NCBI GenBank assembly: GCA_016748015.1
Contig: JAAOMT010000647.1
Location: 252,880 to 316,879 of the forward strand
Length of the DNA stretch: 64,000 nt
Source: Geosiphon pyriformis
Lineage: Eukaryota > Glomeromycota > Glomeromycetes > Archaeosporales > Geosiphonaceae
Reading direction: 5' to 3'
Below are positions 1-11,908 of the stretch, piece by piece. The notes under the pieces are model-generated. The model ran no database searches, was not told the origin of the DNA, and saw nothing but the letters and a program-made list of their open reading frames with translations. How positions within the stretch are numbered: the stretch's first letter is position 1; every line of letters starts with the position of its first letter. The translations under genes were made by a program, and so were the position numbers.

Positions 1-3000
1 CTATTTCTCTAATCAAAACACTCAAAACTATATTATAATTAGAACCAGCCTTCTAATGAGCACAACAAATTGACTGGTACAAATTATAAACAAAATAACA
101 AGTGTTACCAGACACAGCTGTATTTTCAGTCACCAAAAATCATTTTTGAATTCCAATTAATAAAAAAAAAAAAGAAAAAATGGCTTTACCAATTATTATA
201 TTAGCTTTAATATTACTTAGAACTTCTGAATGTTCTTTAACTTTTACTTACTTAACCAAAATGTTTTTATTCTTAATAAGATTAACCACATGTTTCTTTT
301 TAATTCAACATTAATTGTAAAAATCAAGCACAGCAAACAAAGCTTTAGACATATACACATTAATTACAAATTGGCTGTCTAAATACAAAACCACAGTACA
401 TAAAGATGGAACACACTTTAAAACCAAAGCAACAGTCTGTAACTTAGCCAAAGTAGAAAACAAAAATCCATTTACTCTAATCTTAATACTCATGTTTGCA
501 GCCAAAAAGTAAGCAGCTGCTCTACTTACTATCTTAGCAGAACCAATACACTTTAAAAATCTATTCATATAGACTTTGATAAAATCAGACCAAATTTCCA
601 GTAAATTACCATGCACATTAGAGAACTTTTTAGATTTCAAAACATCTAACATAAGTAATCCAAAAATTTCAGCAGATTTAACCTTCAAAAAAACATTTTT
701 TCTCAAAAATCCAAATGTCAGCATAAATCAGCAAGACACAAAGCCTCTTAGATCCAACTTTTTTTACTGCCAAAACATTTTTTAGTTCATTATATTTTTT
801 TTCTTGTTCAAAAGTCTGTCACTAAATACAACACTAAATCACTTCAAAAAAAATACAGAATTATAATACAAGAGTTGTTCTAAGATGTCAGATATCAGAA
901 ATCTATCTGGTTTATAAAAATTATTAAGCAAATTGTTTGTTAAAGATAACTCATTTTCCAAAAAAATTTTTACCACTCCAGTCAAGAAATTATTTACTAA
1001 ACTAATACACAACTTGACAAAAAACTGTAAAAGATTCAAAGAAGACCACTTTAGAACCTGCAGATCCAAAAATCTATACTTAAATAGACACTCAAAAATG
1101 CTATAGATATTGGAAAAAAAAACCAATGAAGCCAACTTCTTTTTAGACTGTACTTGCTCAAAAAGTTTTAAATTATACAAAGATAGATGATGCAAAATCT
1201 TACTAAAAAAGTTGTGTAGTAAACCAGTCTTGGCTTTAAGACTTTTTTTAACTATCACATCTTATTTGTAACACATATCTGATAAAACAAAACTAAACTG
1301 CATCTAATAGCTAATTATAAGTTATAGGACAATTAAAACCAAGTAAAAAAATTGTTTATTCATAATAGCCTTCTTTAACACCACATTAGAAAAAAATTTG
1401 ACATTAACATAAGTTTGAATCAAGTTAAGCTTAGAGAGATTTTCAGTAGACAAAAAAATATCCAAGTATCTGTATAACTCACTCCTTTTAGCAATTAAAA
1501 TTGGCAAACTATTAATCAACAATAAAATTGTCTTAACACTTAAATTGATGAAAATAGCCACTGTTTTATTATTATTAATCAAAATATTATTAATATTAAA
1601 AAATTTACTAACAATATTCAAAATATACTGTGTAGAAACTTGACAACTACTAACCCAAATTGTGTCATCAACAAAGACACCAGCAGCTAAAAAAAAATTT
1701 TTTCTTTAACAGTTTTAACTCTGCCAGTCTTTGTTACAAACCTAGTATTAATATAATATCTACATAAGTGTTTATGTCTCTTTACTTTACACAAAAGTAG
1801 ATTATAGAAAATTCTTCAAAGAGACAGAAAAAAAATTTTACTCTGATCTAAACCATTATGTACTCTATAATTATTTGAGAATCCAAAACTTGTTATTATT
1901 TTGTTAATCTGATCCTTATGAATACTGCCAAAAAATCTGATAAACTGACTGCACATTTTAATGTAACACAAACTAGCTCTCAAATAATGCTAACTTACTG
2001 AATTATAAGCTTTGTGCATGTTTTGTAACACCAACCAAAGCTATTTATTTTTTTTCAAAGCATCTTTAACCATTGACTTGATGACAAAAATAGGAGACTG
2101 AATTAAAATACCTTTTAATACTGAAAAATTATCATCATAAAAAACATCAAATTTGTTGTATGTTGATAATATCTGATCAAAAAAAATCTTAAATAAGATC
2201 TTTTGGGCTGTTTTAATCAGTACAATAAGTCTAGTATTTATTAAAACATTATTTCATTCATAAAGTTTTGAGATTATTGAAATTCATGCTTTCTTCCAAA
2301 AAATCAGAACTATATCTAAAGTTAAACATAAATTTAACAGACTTAAAAAACAAACCAACATCTTTCTATCACAATATTTCCAAAGCTCATTAAGTATTTT
2401 TAACAATCCAACAGTTTTATTATTTGGCAAATTATTAAAAACCAAAAACAACTCTTTCATATCAATCTCTTTTATCACATCAGAAAAAGCATCATCATTA
2501 ACATAATTCAAAGACATGTATTGATAAAACCAAAAGTTGGATATTTTTAAAAGCACTAATTGTTTTTTTGTTCACCTTTCTATAATTACATCTATCTTAA
2601 GCTTTACCTTATTAGGTTTAACCATCAATTTATCTTTTATCATCAAGTAATCCAAAACAATCTTGTAAAATAAATATTCTAAAAGGCTCTTTATTATCCA
2701 TCTCTTGTCAAAACAGAAATTTTTTATATGATAGTCAATTACCTTTCTAATAGCTGTATTTTCAGATGCCTTAGATTTATAATATTTAAATTTCCAATAC
2801 TTTTTCCTTATTATTGATAAATGTTTGACCAAACTTATTGAATTTACATTATCTAGAACCATATAAGCAACTTTAAACATTTCAACTTTATTAATAGCCA
2901 ACCAAATCCCAACAAAATAGTCAAAATTCAAAAGATTCTTAAAATTTCAAACTTTTACAATTTTTATAACAAGTAGCTCCAATTTAAAGAATTTCAAAAT

Positions 3001-3900
3001 TTGTTTGTTTTTTAAACAATCATATTCATTATACCAATGTTTAAAAAACATCACATTAGTAACTTGTACTATGATATTTTTCAGCACTATCCACATTATA
3101 TCCAAGTTATTATTATTATTCATATTCTTAAATATGTTTAACTTTACTAACAACTCAGTAGAATATTGCTTTTTAAAGCATAATCATTGGGCTTTATCTG
3201 TATTCTTTAACTTGAACTTCTACTAGTTCTAATTGGCCTATTTATAAGTATTGTTAAGATAAATGTTTATGAGTCTATCCAAACTGATTATAATTGAAAC
3301 CACTTTATAATTTGTATTAAAAAACTCTGATACATAATTGATTTTATGACATGCAATTACAGACACCAAGTTTTTACTTACAAAAATAAAATCCAGCACC
3401 TTTTTAACACTCTTAAAATTGCTTTAAGTAGAAGTTTTGGCCAATAAATATTCATTAAAAGTATTAACCAGACCCAGATCTATGCAGAACTTGAAACTTA
3501 CACTTCTCTTGGATCTATTCTTATTAAAATCACCACCTAAAACCATAAAAAAGCTAAAATTAACTGCTTTAAAGATCATAGAGTTAATATTAAAAGCTTG
3601 GCCAAAATGTGCACCAATAAATGCACCAATATACAGATCCAAAATTGTAACCAAAAGCTTGTTCTTAAACAGAAAACATACAAAAATTAATTGGCCCAAA
3701 ATCTCATCTATCTTTGAAACATATTGAATCAAAGAATTGTTCATAATTATAATAACTCCAGTACCAAGAAAACTTACATCTAAACCAGAAGTGAAAATCC
3801 AAATCTCATTAAACTTACTTATAATCTATAGTCTAATATTAAACCTTAATTATATTTTAATAATAAAAGAAACCATATTACCTGATTTTTTATGCCAATA
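1..3900 (-). pseudogene. LINE ORF2 remnant (endonuclease-RT-RNase H)
   Basis: Fragments align by eye with ORF2 of copy 1. The endonuclease piece (3,424-3,744) has the GGDFN motif. A piece at 2,572-2,931 matches the linker before the RT. The RT palm at 1,322-1,621 has a form of the IAKR-SYRYLDIFLS block, and the RNase H piece at 311-724 includes LDSQ. Stops and frame changes separate the pieces, so no functional protein can be made. The final part of RNase H and the C-terminal zinc motif would lie in 1-310 and beyond, where the frame is not readable. Confidence 0.8.
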
Positions 3901-3969
3901 AATAATGTTTTTCTGTTTTGTAAGAACATTGATACTTCAAACATTGCATATAGCAATCTTCTATACTAA

Positions 3970-5770
3970 ATCATTCATGGAAATAAAAAATATGCCAAGA
4001 AATTCAAACCAGCACACAAATGATCTAACTTTACTAAAACAAAACTAATAAAGGCCTCAAGAGCCATTAATTTTGACTCTAAACTATCTATCTTAGTGGT
4101 CAAGATTTTCAAACTACTTAAACTTAGAGCTGAAGTCATATCCATTACAACTAAAGAAGAAGTCATAAAGAGTATTTGTAAAATATTCAAAACCATATTT
4201 AAACTTAAATCTAAACTCAAAGACACAATCACAACAGGAGAAAAAGATTGAGAAATAAATACCAGAGACATCATATCAACTATGCTCAGTTTTCTTACAA
4301 TACTTAATACTTAATCAGCTAAAAGCTCTAAGGAATGTTTCAGAAAAGCCAGACAATTATTAATTAAAAAACCATCTCAAACAACTAATATGTTTTCTTT
4401 ATTATTTGAGGCATTAAAAAAAAAGAAACCAGAACCAGAATTGAAACAAAAACTACTAAGAGAAAAAACAAATAAGACCACCTGCACCCAAGATTTGCCA
4501 CCAAAGACAGCAAAATGAGAAATCAGAACATTTTTTTTTGTATATAACTTGGTAAGCTGAAGGCAATTTTTCTTTAAAACAATTTTTTTATAAGATTTTA
4601 AGAGAGACAAGACTGATGTATCTAATACATTACATTCAAAAGCTAAATACCCAAAACATCCACATTTCTCACACTGAACCAAATCTATTTTAGTTCATAA
4701 AAGTCTTATATCACCCAAAATTGGCTTTGTGTAAAAGACAAATTTCAGTTTTTTATCTGATTTAAAACCAATTACAGTACAGTAAAACTGGTTGCCAGTA
4801 TCAAATAAGTAATTAATGATATATGTTTTCTTACCAGCTTTATTTAATAAAGTGTTCAGATCATAAACCATTATTTTCATAAACAATGTAAACAAAAACA
4901 CCCCAAATCAATTTTTAGATGCCTAAATTTACAATCTTTCATAGCCATAGCCACATGCACCAAATTTTTTTCAATCAAGAATAACTATTTAGAAGCTAGC
5001 TGTTCAGTCTGATCTAATTTGGTGAATTTTATCATGATCTTTTGTTACAGTTCAATTAATTGTGTTTTGATTGACTTAATTTAACCAAATTCAGATACTA
5101 TAATAATAATTATATTTTTTAACATATTTATAGAAATTTTCTTAATAACTATAGTCCAATCTGATCTGATTTCTTGTCTCTTAAGATTGTCATTTACTTT
5201 AATACACTCTTTTTTAGCCAATAATATAGCTTTGTTTATGCTTTTTTCTAATGTAAACATTGATTTGATAATCTCTTCAAATTTTAAGAGAGTAGTAACT
5301 TTCCTAAAACCATTGACTATTGAAAAAAATTTTCTAATGAATTGAGTTTTTGCTATTGCTAATTTTTTTTTCACAGCTGAAAAATTAATATCTAATATGA
5401 AAGATTTTTTAACAACCACCCAATCTGAGTTTTTATTATCTTAAGATTAACTTATCTTTTGTTTAAAGAGATATTAAGAGAAAAAAGAAGGAGACTTATA
5501 TTTTTATCTATTTTAAAGTTAATAATACCAATAGAAAAACCACCAATTAAATCAATATTGATTCTTTCAGCTTTGGGAGTTGATACAGCCAAATTGAAAA
5601 AAAAACCACTACTTGAACTTATTACAACACTACCAAACTCACTGTTACTAAACTCACTATTTATATCTGAATATATTTCATTATTAACATCAGATTTAAC
5701 CAAAGAAATTTTTCTTTTATTACCAAAATGCTTAATATTGCTAACAGAAATCTTCTTCTTTTAAGCAAAA
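3970..5770 (-). pseudogene. LINE ORF1 remnant (RRM-like / CCHC nucleic-acid binding)
   Basis: Pieces at 5,452-5,703, 5,081-5,419, 4,695-4,901, 4,377-4,682 and 3,975-4,274 follow the order of ORF1 in copy 1. The knuckle reads CEKCGCFGYLAFEC, so the histidine of C-x2-C-x4-H-x4-C is now tyrosine, a C-to-T change. In life this protein would coat element RNA. Here it is broken by stops and indels. Confidence 0.75.
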
Positions 5771-6119
5771 ATACTATTATTATAGGTAAACTTGTTAAAG
5801 TATAATGATAACGTTTAGTGTTTTAAGGTTGTATGTTTTTTACAGGGTTAATGTTTATCAGTCTTTAAAGATCTTTTTCTGGATAAGAATTTACCTATTG
5901 AGTTCTTTGGTTATAAGGCACAGAGATTTGGTTTTTACTAATTGCAACTTCTTATAAATGTGAGCTATCTTTTCTGAACTAACAAACATAGTTGTTAGGG
6001 TTTGGTGTTGTCTTTTTGCTCTTCTGGTAAGCTACCAAGATAATGTTAATATCTAAAACTTAAGGGGAGCCTCCTTCTTTTACCAAACTATTATGAAGTT
6101 TATTTCCAGACAGTCAATT

Positions 6120-6205
6120 TTTCTATGTTGCTGCTCTATCAGAGAGAATAAAAGAAAATAAAATAAAAAAAATAAAAGAAAATAAAAGAAAATAAAAAGA
6201 AAATA
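6120..6205. repeat. A-rich AAAATAAAAG simple repeat inside the solo LTR
   Basis: A purine-rich run built from AAAATAAAAG-like units. The same position in the other B-family LTRs is occupied by an AAAAG repeat (15,197-15,290) or a pure A run (24,186-24,232), so this is a rapidly changing tract inherent to the LTR. Confidence 0.7.
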
Positions 6206-6654
6206 AGAAATTAATATCCTGTTAATAGCTGTGATCAAGAGCTATCAGTTTAAGGTAGTTAAGTATTAGATTTTATTAACATAAAGTGTTAATAGTGGCA
6301 AAAGTGATTAATATTCTTAATCAAGTAATAATAATATAGATTTGATAATAATAAATAATTTTATTAATAGGAGAATAATTTCATTTTAAGTCATAAAAAA
6401 CTATTTTTTAAAGGAAGGGTATTGTTGAATTTTCTAGGAATTCTTTGTTTATTTTTTGAAAAGAGAGATAATTGAATAATTAATTGTTTTAATTACATTT
6501 TAATTTAAATATGAAAGATAATAAATATAAGAAAAAGAATTAATTTTGTTTCTAGTTGTCTGTTTTTTTTAACTTCTATAACTATTTGCTTTTATATATT
6601 TCTTTGGTTTTGCAGGATTGCTTTCAATTGTCTCACTATTGCTAGCTATTGCTT

Positions 6655-6800
6655 TGCTATTTTTGTTATTGCTTTATTTTTCTATGTTATCACTAGTTAT
6701 TCTATGTTATAATATGTTATTTGGTATTATTATATGTTATTCTGTATTATTCTATGTTATAATACAGTATTCTATATTATTCTAAGTTATAATGCATTAT
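6655..6800. repeat. TTCTATGTTAT-type minisatellite in LTR
   Basis: About a dozen imperfect copies of an 11-12 bp unit (TTCTATGTTATAA and variants). In element B the corresponding place in the LTRs has TTGCTAGCTATTG-type repeats, so the R/U5-like part of the LTR carries family-specific tandem repeats. Confidence 0.6.
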
Positions 6801-7074
6801 CCAATGTTATTGTACATTATTTTGTATTATGTTACATTTTGGTCATGTTTCTCTATAACTTTGGATTGGTTTTACTACTTGAATAATACCATTTACAAAA
6901 TCATAAAAAGCACTTTTAAGAACCTTTTTCTTAGATATATTGCTATTCAAAACAGTCTTCAAGTCTATTATAAAATGATTATTAGCTTAAAAAATATTGA
7001 AAGTAATATAATTAGAAAGATAAAAGACAAAAAACTTCTTTTTCAAAAAACTGTTTTTTAAAAAATTTGGACAT

Positions 7075-7580
7075 AAGAGAAAAAAAAGTTTTTTTATTAT
7101 TAATTTTATCTAATATTAAAGACATTAAACCAAAAATTCAAATACTTATGTATATTTTTAAATTAAAAAAACTAAAACACATTTATTACAATAAAAAAAC
7201 CTAAATTTTTTATAAAATTATTTGTAAAAATGTTTATAATATTTAATTTAGTCTTAATTAAACACTTTTTAATTTTTATTATTAATAAAAATTTGAGTTA
7301 TTAATTAACATAAAATTATTTTTATAATTTTTATTATTAATTAATATATATTATTATTTAAATTATTAATTATTTTATTAAATTATTAAAAATTACTATT
7401 TAATTAATAATTTAATTTGTATAAACACAAAAATAACTATTTATAATAATCAAATTATATAATATTTAAAAATTAATTAAAATATTCAATAATTTAATAA
7501 AATATTTAATAGTTTATTAAAATAATTAATAATTTATAAAAATAATTTATAGTTTATTAAAATATATATATATATATTTT
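7075..7580. other. Non-coding AT-rich spacer between two LINE copies
   Basis: About 500 bases of nearly pure A/T with many TTAATTAA-like palindromes and an (AT)n run at about 7,563-7,580. No gene is seen. It probably combines the decayed A-tail of LINE copy 2 (minus strand, 3' end near 7,580) with the target DNA between the insertions. Confidence 0.6.
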
Positions 7581-8810
7581 TATTAGAAGTTTTACAAGTA
7601 CAGCCCAATCACTACTTAAATACATAGAAACTAAGCAGAATTTAAATTAAGTATAGTTTATGCTTTTTCTATACATGACTAGTTACTTAAGCCAATTAAG
7701 ACAACATTACACATCTAAATTATTTATTACAAGAATATTATTCAAGAAATCAAAATCCAATTTGGACAGATATGAATATAAACCAAAGCATATATGAATA
7801 CTTAATCTGAAACTGAAATCCTGTATCTTTCCAGTAGACCACAAAGAAAACAAACTGAATATTAAAGGAAAAAAAGAACCATTATGTGGCAAGAGATTAT
7901 GCTTCTCATAATAAGACTTTAATTTAGTCACAGGCAGATCTGTAACACTCAGCAAAATAACAAACAAAATTGATAACCAATGCACCTTTTCCAGAATTGG
8001 CATCCAAATGGTCCACTGTATCAATCATCCAACTCTTCAAAACAAAATTCTTGGCCAGCACCATGAACAAATCAATGAAATAAGCAGTCTTATTCAGAGA
8101 ATAAGCGACCACATTCTTATTGGCAGAAGCATTTATTAATGCATCCTATTTTAGAGTAGCATCAGACACTAAAGTTTCTCTAACTTTACCATCATAAGCA
8201 CAAGAGAATATGTGATCAAAGTCTTTCACCATATCACACCAGATGCAAGCAACACATGAATATTTTAGATTATATATTTTTTTCTCTTGGCCACCAGCAA
8301 ATAATGGTATAGTGCTTTTATAAAGTAAGACCAAAGTGTTGCCAAAGCAGAGCTAATATAGCCCAATTGAATCTTGCCATTGGGGTGCCAAATAACAAAA
8401 GTTTTAGCCATATCAAAACAGTTACAGAAATTTGCATTAAGGGTGCCACCAACATACCTGGCCTCCCAACCAACAGAAGAAACTGCATAGAATAAATTTT
8501 TAGCAACATAATAAGCATTCCCAGAGATAGATCTGTCTTTAATATTAAAAAAATAATATGGCACTACAAGAGACAGGAAAAACCCAGAAGTAACTGCAGC
8601 ATCAGCATAGAAATCAGCACATTTATTTTCAATAACACTGAAGTAACTTTTGACCTTATTTCAAGTAACTAACTAACTTTTTTTGGAAATAACCTAGTAA
8701 ATATGCTTCTTTTTAATTCAACATTTGTCATAAAAGTCAAGACAAGATACACCACTAAAGAAGGTGTACATGTTCAGTGATACTTGGCTGTCTGTAAATA
8801 AAACAACTGA
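7580..8810 (-). mobile_element. LINE copy 2, 3' part (RNase H C-terminus, zinc motif, 3' UTR)
   Basis: This is the downstream part of the LINE whose other half starts at 30,484. The protein text matches copy 1. A TDSQ motif near 8,780 continues the RNase H that is interrupted at 30,484. The piece at 8,146-8,334 holds CVACIWCDMVKDFDHIFSC, the C-terminal zinc motif. The piece at 7,707-8,112 matches the C-terminal tail of copy 1. Several frame changes and stops are present. The split point is exactly where gypsy element A begins. Confidence 0.85.
7707..8810 (-). pseudogene. LINE ORF2 C-terminal remnant
   Basis: Contains the end of RNase H, the region with a retained C-x2-C...H-x4-C zinc motif, and the C-terminal tail including a YYEKHNLLPHNG segment that parallels RAFMEKHGLISHDG in copy 1. 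It is spread over at least three frames, so not translatable as one protein. Confidence 0.75.
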
Positions 8811-9660
8811 TGTTACTCATAAAATATAGAAAATATATTAGCATATAAATTAGCCAATCAGAAGTAGATATAGTAAATATGGAATTCCAGGATTCTTTTT
8901 AGAGGAATTGCAAAATTCCAGAAATTTCAGGATTTTTATAGAAGGAATTACAGAATTCCAGAATTCCAGAATTTCTCTCAAAGGAATTGCAGGATTCCAA
9001 GAATTTCAAGATTCCTGGTGTAAAAAATCAAGAAATTGAGAAATCTCAATTATATATATAACAGTAGTATTAGAAAAAGAAAGTCAGACCTTTCAGTTTA
9101 GATTTAATCTAAGCAATCTTCCAAATCACAAATATTAATAAATAACTATTTGCTATCTCAATTCATTCTCTACTATTAACATTTTATGTTAATAGTAATC
9201 TATACTTGACCACACTGGAACAATAGCTCTTGATCACAACTATTGACAGGATACTAACTTATAAATTGTCTTGGCTTATTTTTTTATTTCTTTTATTTTT
9301 ATTTTTATTTTTTTTTTCTTTGATTTTATTGTTGTATATTAATTAATTAAGGATTAAAATGCAAAGTTATTGATGTTAAGGATAGTCTGATAAAAAACTC
9401 AGAAATACAGATAAAATTATATATATATTAACAGATAGCTTACCAGAAGGACATGACTGCCAGCATAAATCCAGCTGCCAAGCTGAGAAAGAAATTGGGC
9501 AAAAATTGTGATTCCAGAAAATTACTACCATTATTAAATCTTTGTCTATTATACAAAGAACTCAACCAAAACCTTCAGATATTACCATTTAGATCATCAA
9601 TTAAGCACCAAGTTACAGGTTTGTTATTTGATTTGAGACTCCAAATAATTACTTATAATA
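8811..9660 (+). repeat. 5' LTR of gypsy A
   Basis: Starts TGTTACTCATAAAATATAG and ends ACTTATAATA. It matches the 3' LTR at 29,663-30,483 along its length. The upstream part (8,880-9,030) is a cluster of GGAATTCC / TTCCAGAATT-like palindromes. The middle has T-rich tracts (about 9,285-9,320). Confidence 0.85.
8880..9030. promoter_or_regulatory. Cluster of TTCnnGAA-type palindromes in LTR A
   Basis: Repeated units such as AGAATTCCAGAATTCCAGAA and GGAATTGCAGGATTCC. TTCCAGAA fits the TTCnnGAA core bound by heat-shock factor, although the units here are spaced unevenly. The cluster is kept in the 3' LTR (29,715-29,835) and in the solo LTR (11,725-11,840, reverse). A transcription-factor role is inferred from the motif only. 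Confidence 0.4.
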
Positions 9661-9661
9661 T

Positions 9662-9679
9662 TTGGTGCTCTCTGTGAGG
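9662..9679 (+). other. Primer binding site of gypsy A
   Basis: TTGGTGCTCTCTGTGAGG directly follows the 5' LTR. The same text (TTGGTGCTCCCTGTGAGG on the minus strand) follows the 5' LTR of element B, as expected for a tRNA primer site that begins TGG. I cannot name the tRNA. Confidence 0.65.
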
Positions 9680-9683
9680 TATA

Positions 9684-11055
9684 ATTCTACAAAAAACCCG
9701 CACCAACAACAATTCAAAAGTGGTAGAACCAGAAAGAATAGGGACAAATCATTTAGGATTTGCCAAATCCTTATTCTAACACTACTGTCAACACTTAAGA
9801 TTAACCAACAATTACCTATTAGCAGAATCAGCTTTCAATTTCTATGTTAATAAAAGAATCTCATATTTGCTAGGAGTAACTGTAAAAATTAACTCAGCAA
9901 GAAGAAATTTCTACAACAAATTAATCCAAAATACCAACCTATCAGCAAATTATAATTTCACAGCAATTCTCACTGAAATCAATAAAGAAATTGAAATTCA
10001 CATGCAACAAAAATATCCAATTACCTATACAAACAAAGACAAAAGAAAACTACAAACACCAGCAGTAATATCTCAAAGAATACAACTACCTACTTAGAAG
10101 AAAACCAGACTTGAATTTCCACTTTATCTATCATATCATTACACACTTGAAAGTACCATCAATATCACATCAGCAGGCATATCTACATTAAATGTAACAT
10201 CAACATTTGGTCAACTTCTATTTTAAAATAAACAAAAGAAAGCAGAACTATTAGGAATTTATAGCAAGTATTTTGAAAAATTTCAATTGTAATCACCAAC
10301 ACCATCAGAATTTCGATCATCATCACCTCTACCAGATTTTGAAACCACAAGTTCTTGGAAAATAACAGCATCAGAAGAAAAAGAAAAAAAAGATCAAGAA
10401 TTTAATTATTAAAAGCCAATTGCAAAAAATCTGAAAGTTGAAACTCCAAATATTCTAACTCAGCAAACACAAAACAATTCAAATCCCAAGTTAATTAATC
10501 AGTAAAACTTATCTCCAGAAATTGTTATTAATCAGCAACCAATTGATCCAATTGCTGAACAACTTCAACAGCCACCAATACTACTTTAGCAATTATTACT
10601 TTAACCATCACAACAACCAAACTTAGATCCAATGGTCTACACTTCAATAGCAAAACTCAAAAAATTTACTGGTGAAGAGGACAACACCCAAGTGTGGCTA
10701 AACAATATGAAAAAAGCTATCGCAGTCAATAAATGAAATGACACCAGAGCCATGTAAATTATTCCCTATTTTTTCTGATTCTTGGTATCAAAGCTTGATC
10801 AACAAACCCCAAGATTTCAATGCCTTCAAGCTTGAATTCCTATGATACTTTAGCAACAATAACAGTATCAACTAGTTAGCCAACATCTTCACCACCATAA
10901 AACAAGGGGAAACTGAAGCTGTTACTATTTACTTGGGACACTTTTATAGAAATTTGCACCAGATACAAGCAATTAATGCTGATTATTTCACAATGACCCA
11001 AATTCTAAATCAATTTATTTGTGAATTATGCAATAGCATTCTGCAATGTGTACAC
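9684..11055 (+). pseudogene. gypsy A gag, N-terminal and core part
   Basis: The N-terminal region (9,684-10,370) is a weak match to the intact-looking ORF of element B at 23,015-23,740. The core at about 10,630-11,050 contains IAKLKKFTGEEDN and FNAFKLEF, parallel to IAKLEKFSGEEDN and FATFKFAF of element B, the usual start of a retrotransposon gag capsid region. Many codons are now TAA, TAG or TGA. The gene is cut by a solo LTR at 11,056 and resumes at 11,909. Confidence 0.75.
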
Positions 11056-11908
11056 TATTACAGGTAACTATTTCTGATATTGGATTAAATAACAAAACCC
11101 ATAACTTGGTGCTCAAATCTAGTTGCAGTTGATAGTGATCTGAAGATTTGTGTCTAAAGAGTTTGTATCTGAAAGATTTGGTTGAGTTTTTTATATAATA
11201 GACAGAGATTCAATGGTAATAGTTTTATTCATAGCTTCCTAAAACTGCAGTTTCATTAATTTCTTTCTCAGCTTGATGGCCAGTATTTCTCCTGGTAAGC
11301 TATTCTCAATCAAGTGTTCTACTCTTATTTTTGGGTCTTTTACCAGTTATGTTTATCTTGACGTCAGTACTCTGTATGTTAATTCTCAATAGAGTTAGTA
11401 AACAACAATAAAATCAAAGCAAGAAATAAAGAAAATAAAGAAAATAAAAAAAGAAAAGAAATAAGCCAAGGCAATTTGCAAGTTAGTTTTCTGTCAATAG
11501 CTGTGATCAAGAGCTATTGTTCCAGTGTGGTTAAGTATCAATTACTATCAACATGAAGTGTTGATAGTGGCAGCAGGTTTAAGATAACAAACAGTTATTT
11601 ATTTGTGGTTTTAGAAAATTGTCTAGATGAAATCTAAACTGAGAGGTCTGTCTTTTTAGCTTCTAATCCTATTGCTATATATACATAATTGAGATTCCTT
11701 AATTTCTTAATTTTTCACAACAGGAATCCTGCAATTCTTTTGAGAGGAATCTTGGAATTCTAGAATCTTGTGATTCCTTGTGAGAATTCTGTAATTCCTG
11801 GAATCCTGCAATTCCTGAGAGGAATCCTGGAATTCCACATTTTACTACATTTACTTCTGATTGATTAATAACTATGCTAATATATATTTCCTATATTTTT
11901 ATGAGTAA
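11056..11908 (-). repeat. Solo LTR, gypsy A family, reverse orientation
   Basis: This is the reverse complement of the A LTR: it begins TATTACAGGTAACT and ends TTTTTATGAGTAACA, with the GGAATTCC cluster at 11,725-11,840. It interrupts gag of element A. Downstream, the text resumes with NAHAKNFKATELEANHAQAV, matching FAHNFESAEQKANHIQAV of element B. Flanking 4-bp repeats are ACAC and ATGC, both one transition from ACGC. Confidence 0.8.

Larger units (their letters stand above)
5778..6888 (+). repeat. Solo LTR, gypsy B family
   Basis: The sequence aligns along its length with the two LTRs of element B. Shared blocks include the text around 5,890-5,925 (TTTACCTATTGAGTTCTTTG), the CTTCTGGTAAGCTA block near 6,020, the GGAGCCTCCTTCTTTTACCA block near 6,066 and the CTGTGATCAAGAGC block near 6,230. 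The ends are TATTATAGGTAAAC and ACTTGAATAATA, degenerate forms of TGTTA...TAACA. The flanking 4-bp repeats are CTAT (left) and CCAT (right). No internal gypsy sequence accompanies it, so it is a product of LTR-LTR recombination or deletion. It is inserted near the 5' end of LINE copy 3. Confidence 0.8.
1..7075 (-). mobile_element. Non-LTR retrotransposon (LINE) copy 3, decayed, left end outside window
   Basis: This is a minus-strand LINE of the same family as the copies at 7.6-36 kb and 37-43.7 kb. Recognisable pieces run in the expected order from right to left: ORF1 N-terminal part (about 5,080-5,770), CCHC knuckle region (4,377-4,682), endonuclease (3,300-3,840), reverse transcriptase (about 1,300-2,560), linker (839-1,258) and RNase H (311-724). 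The reading frame is broken by many stops and small indels, and CpG is almost absent. The 5' end near 7,020-7,075 resembles the 5' ends of the other two copies (a run of TTTC/CAAAAAAC followed by AGAGAAA). A solo LTR interrupts it at 5,778-6,888. The 3' end lies beyond position 1. Confidence 0.85.

Noticed and set aside
6792-7061. 89-codon open frame on the plus strand
   Set aside because: It crosses the end of the solo LTR into the LINE 5' region, so it is a chance frame over two repeats.
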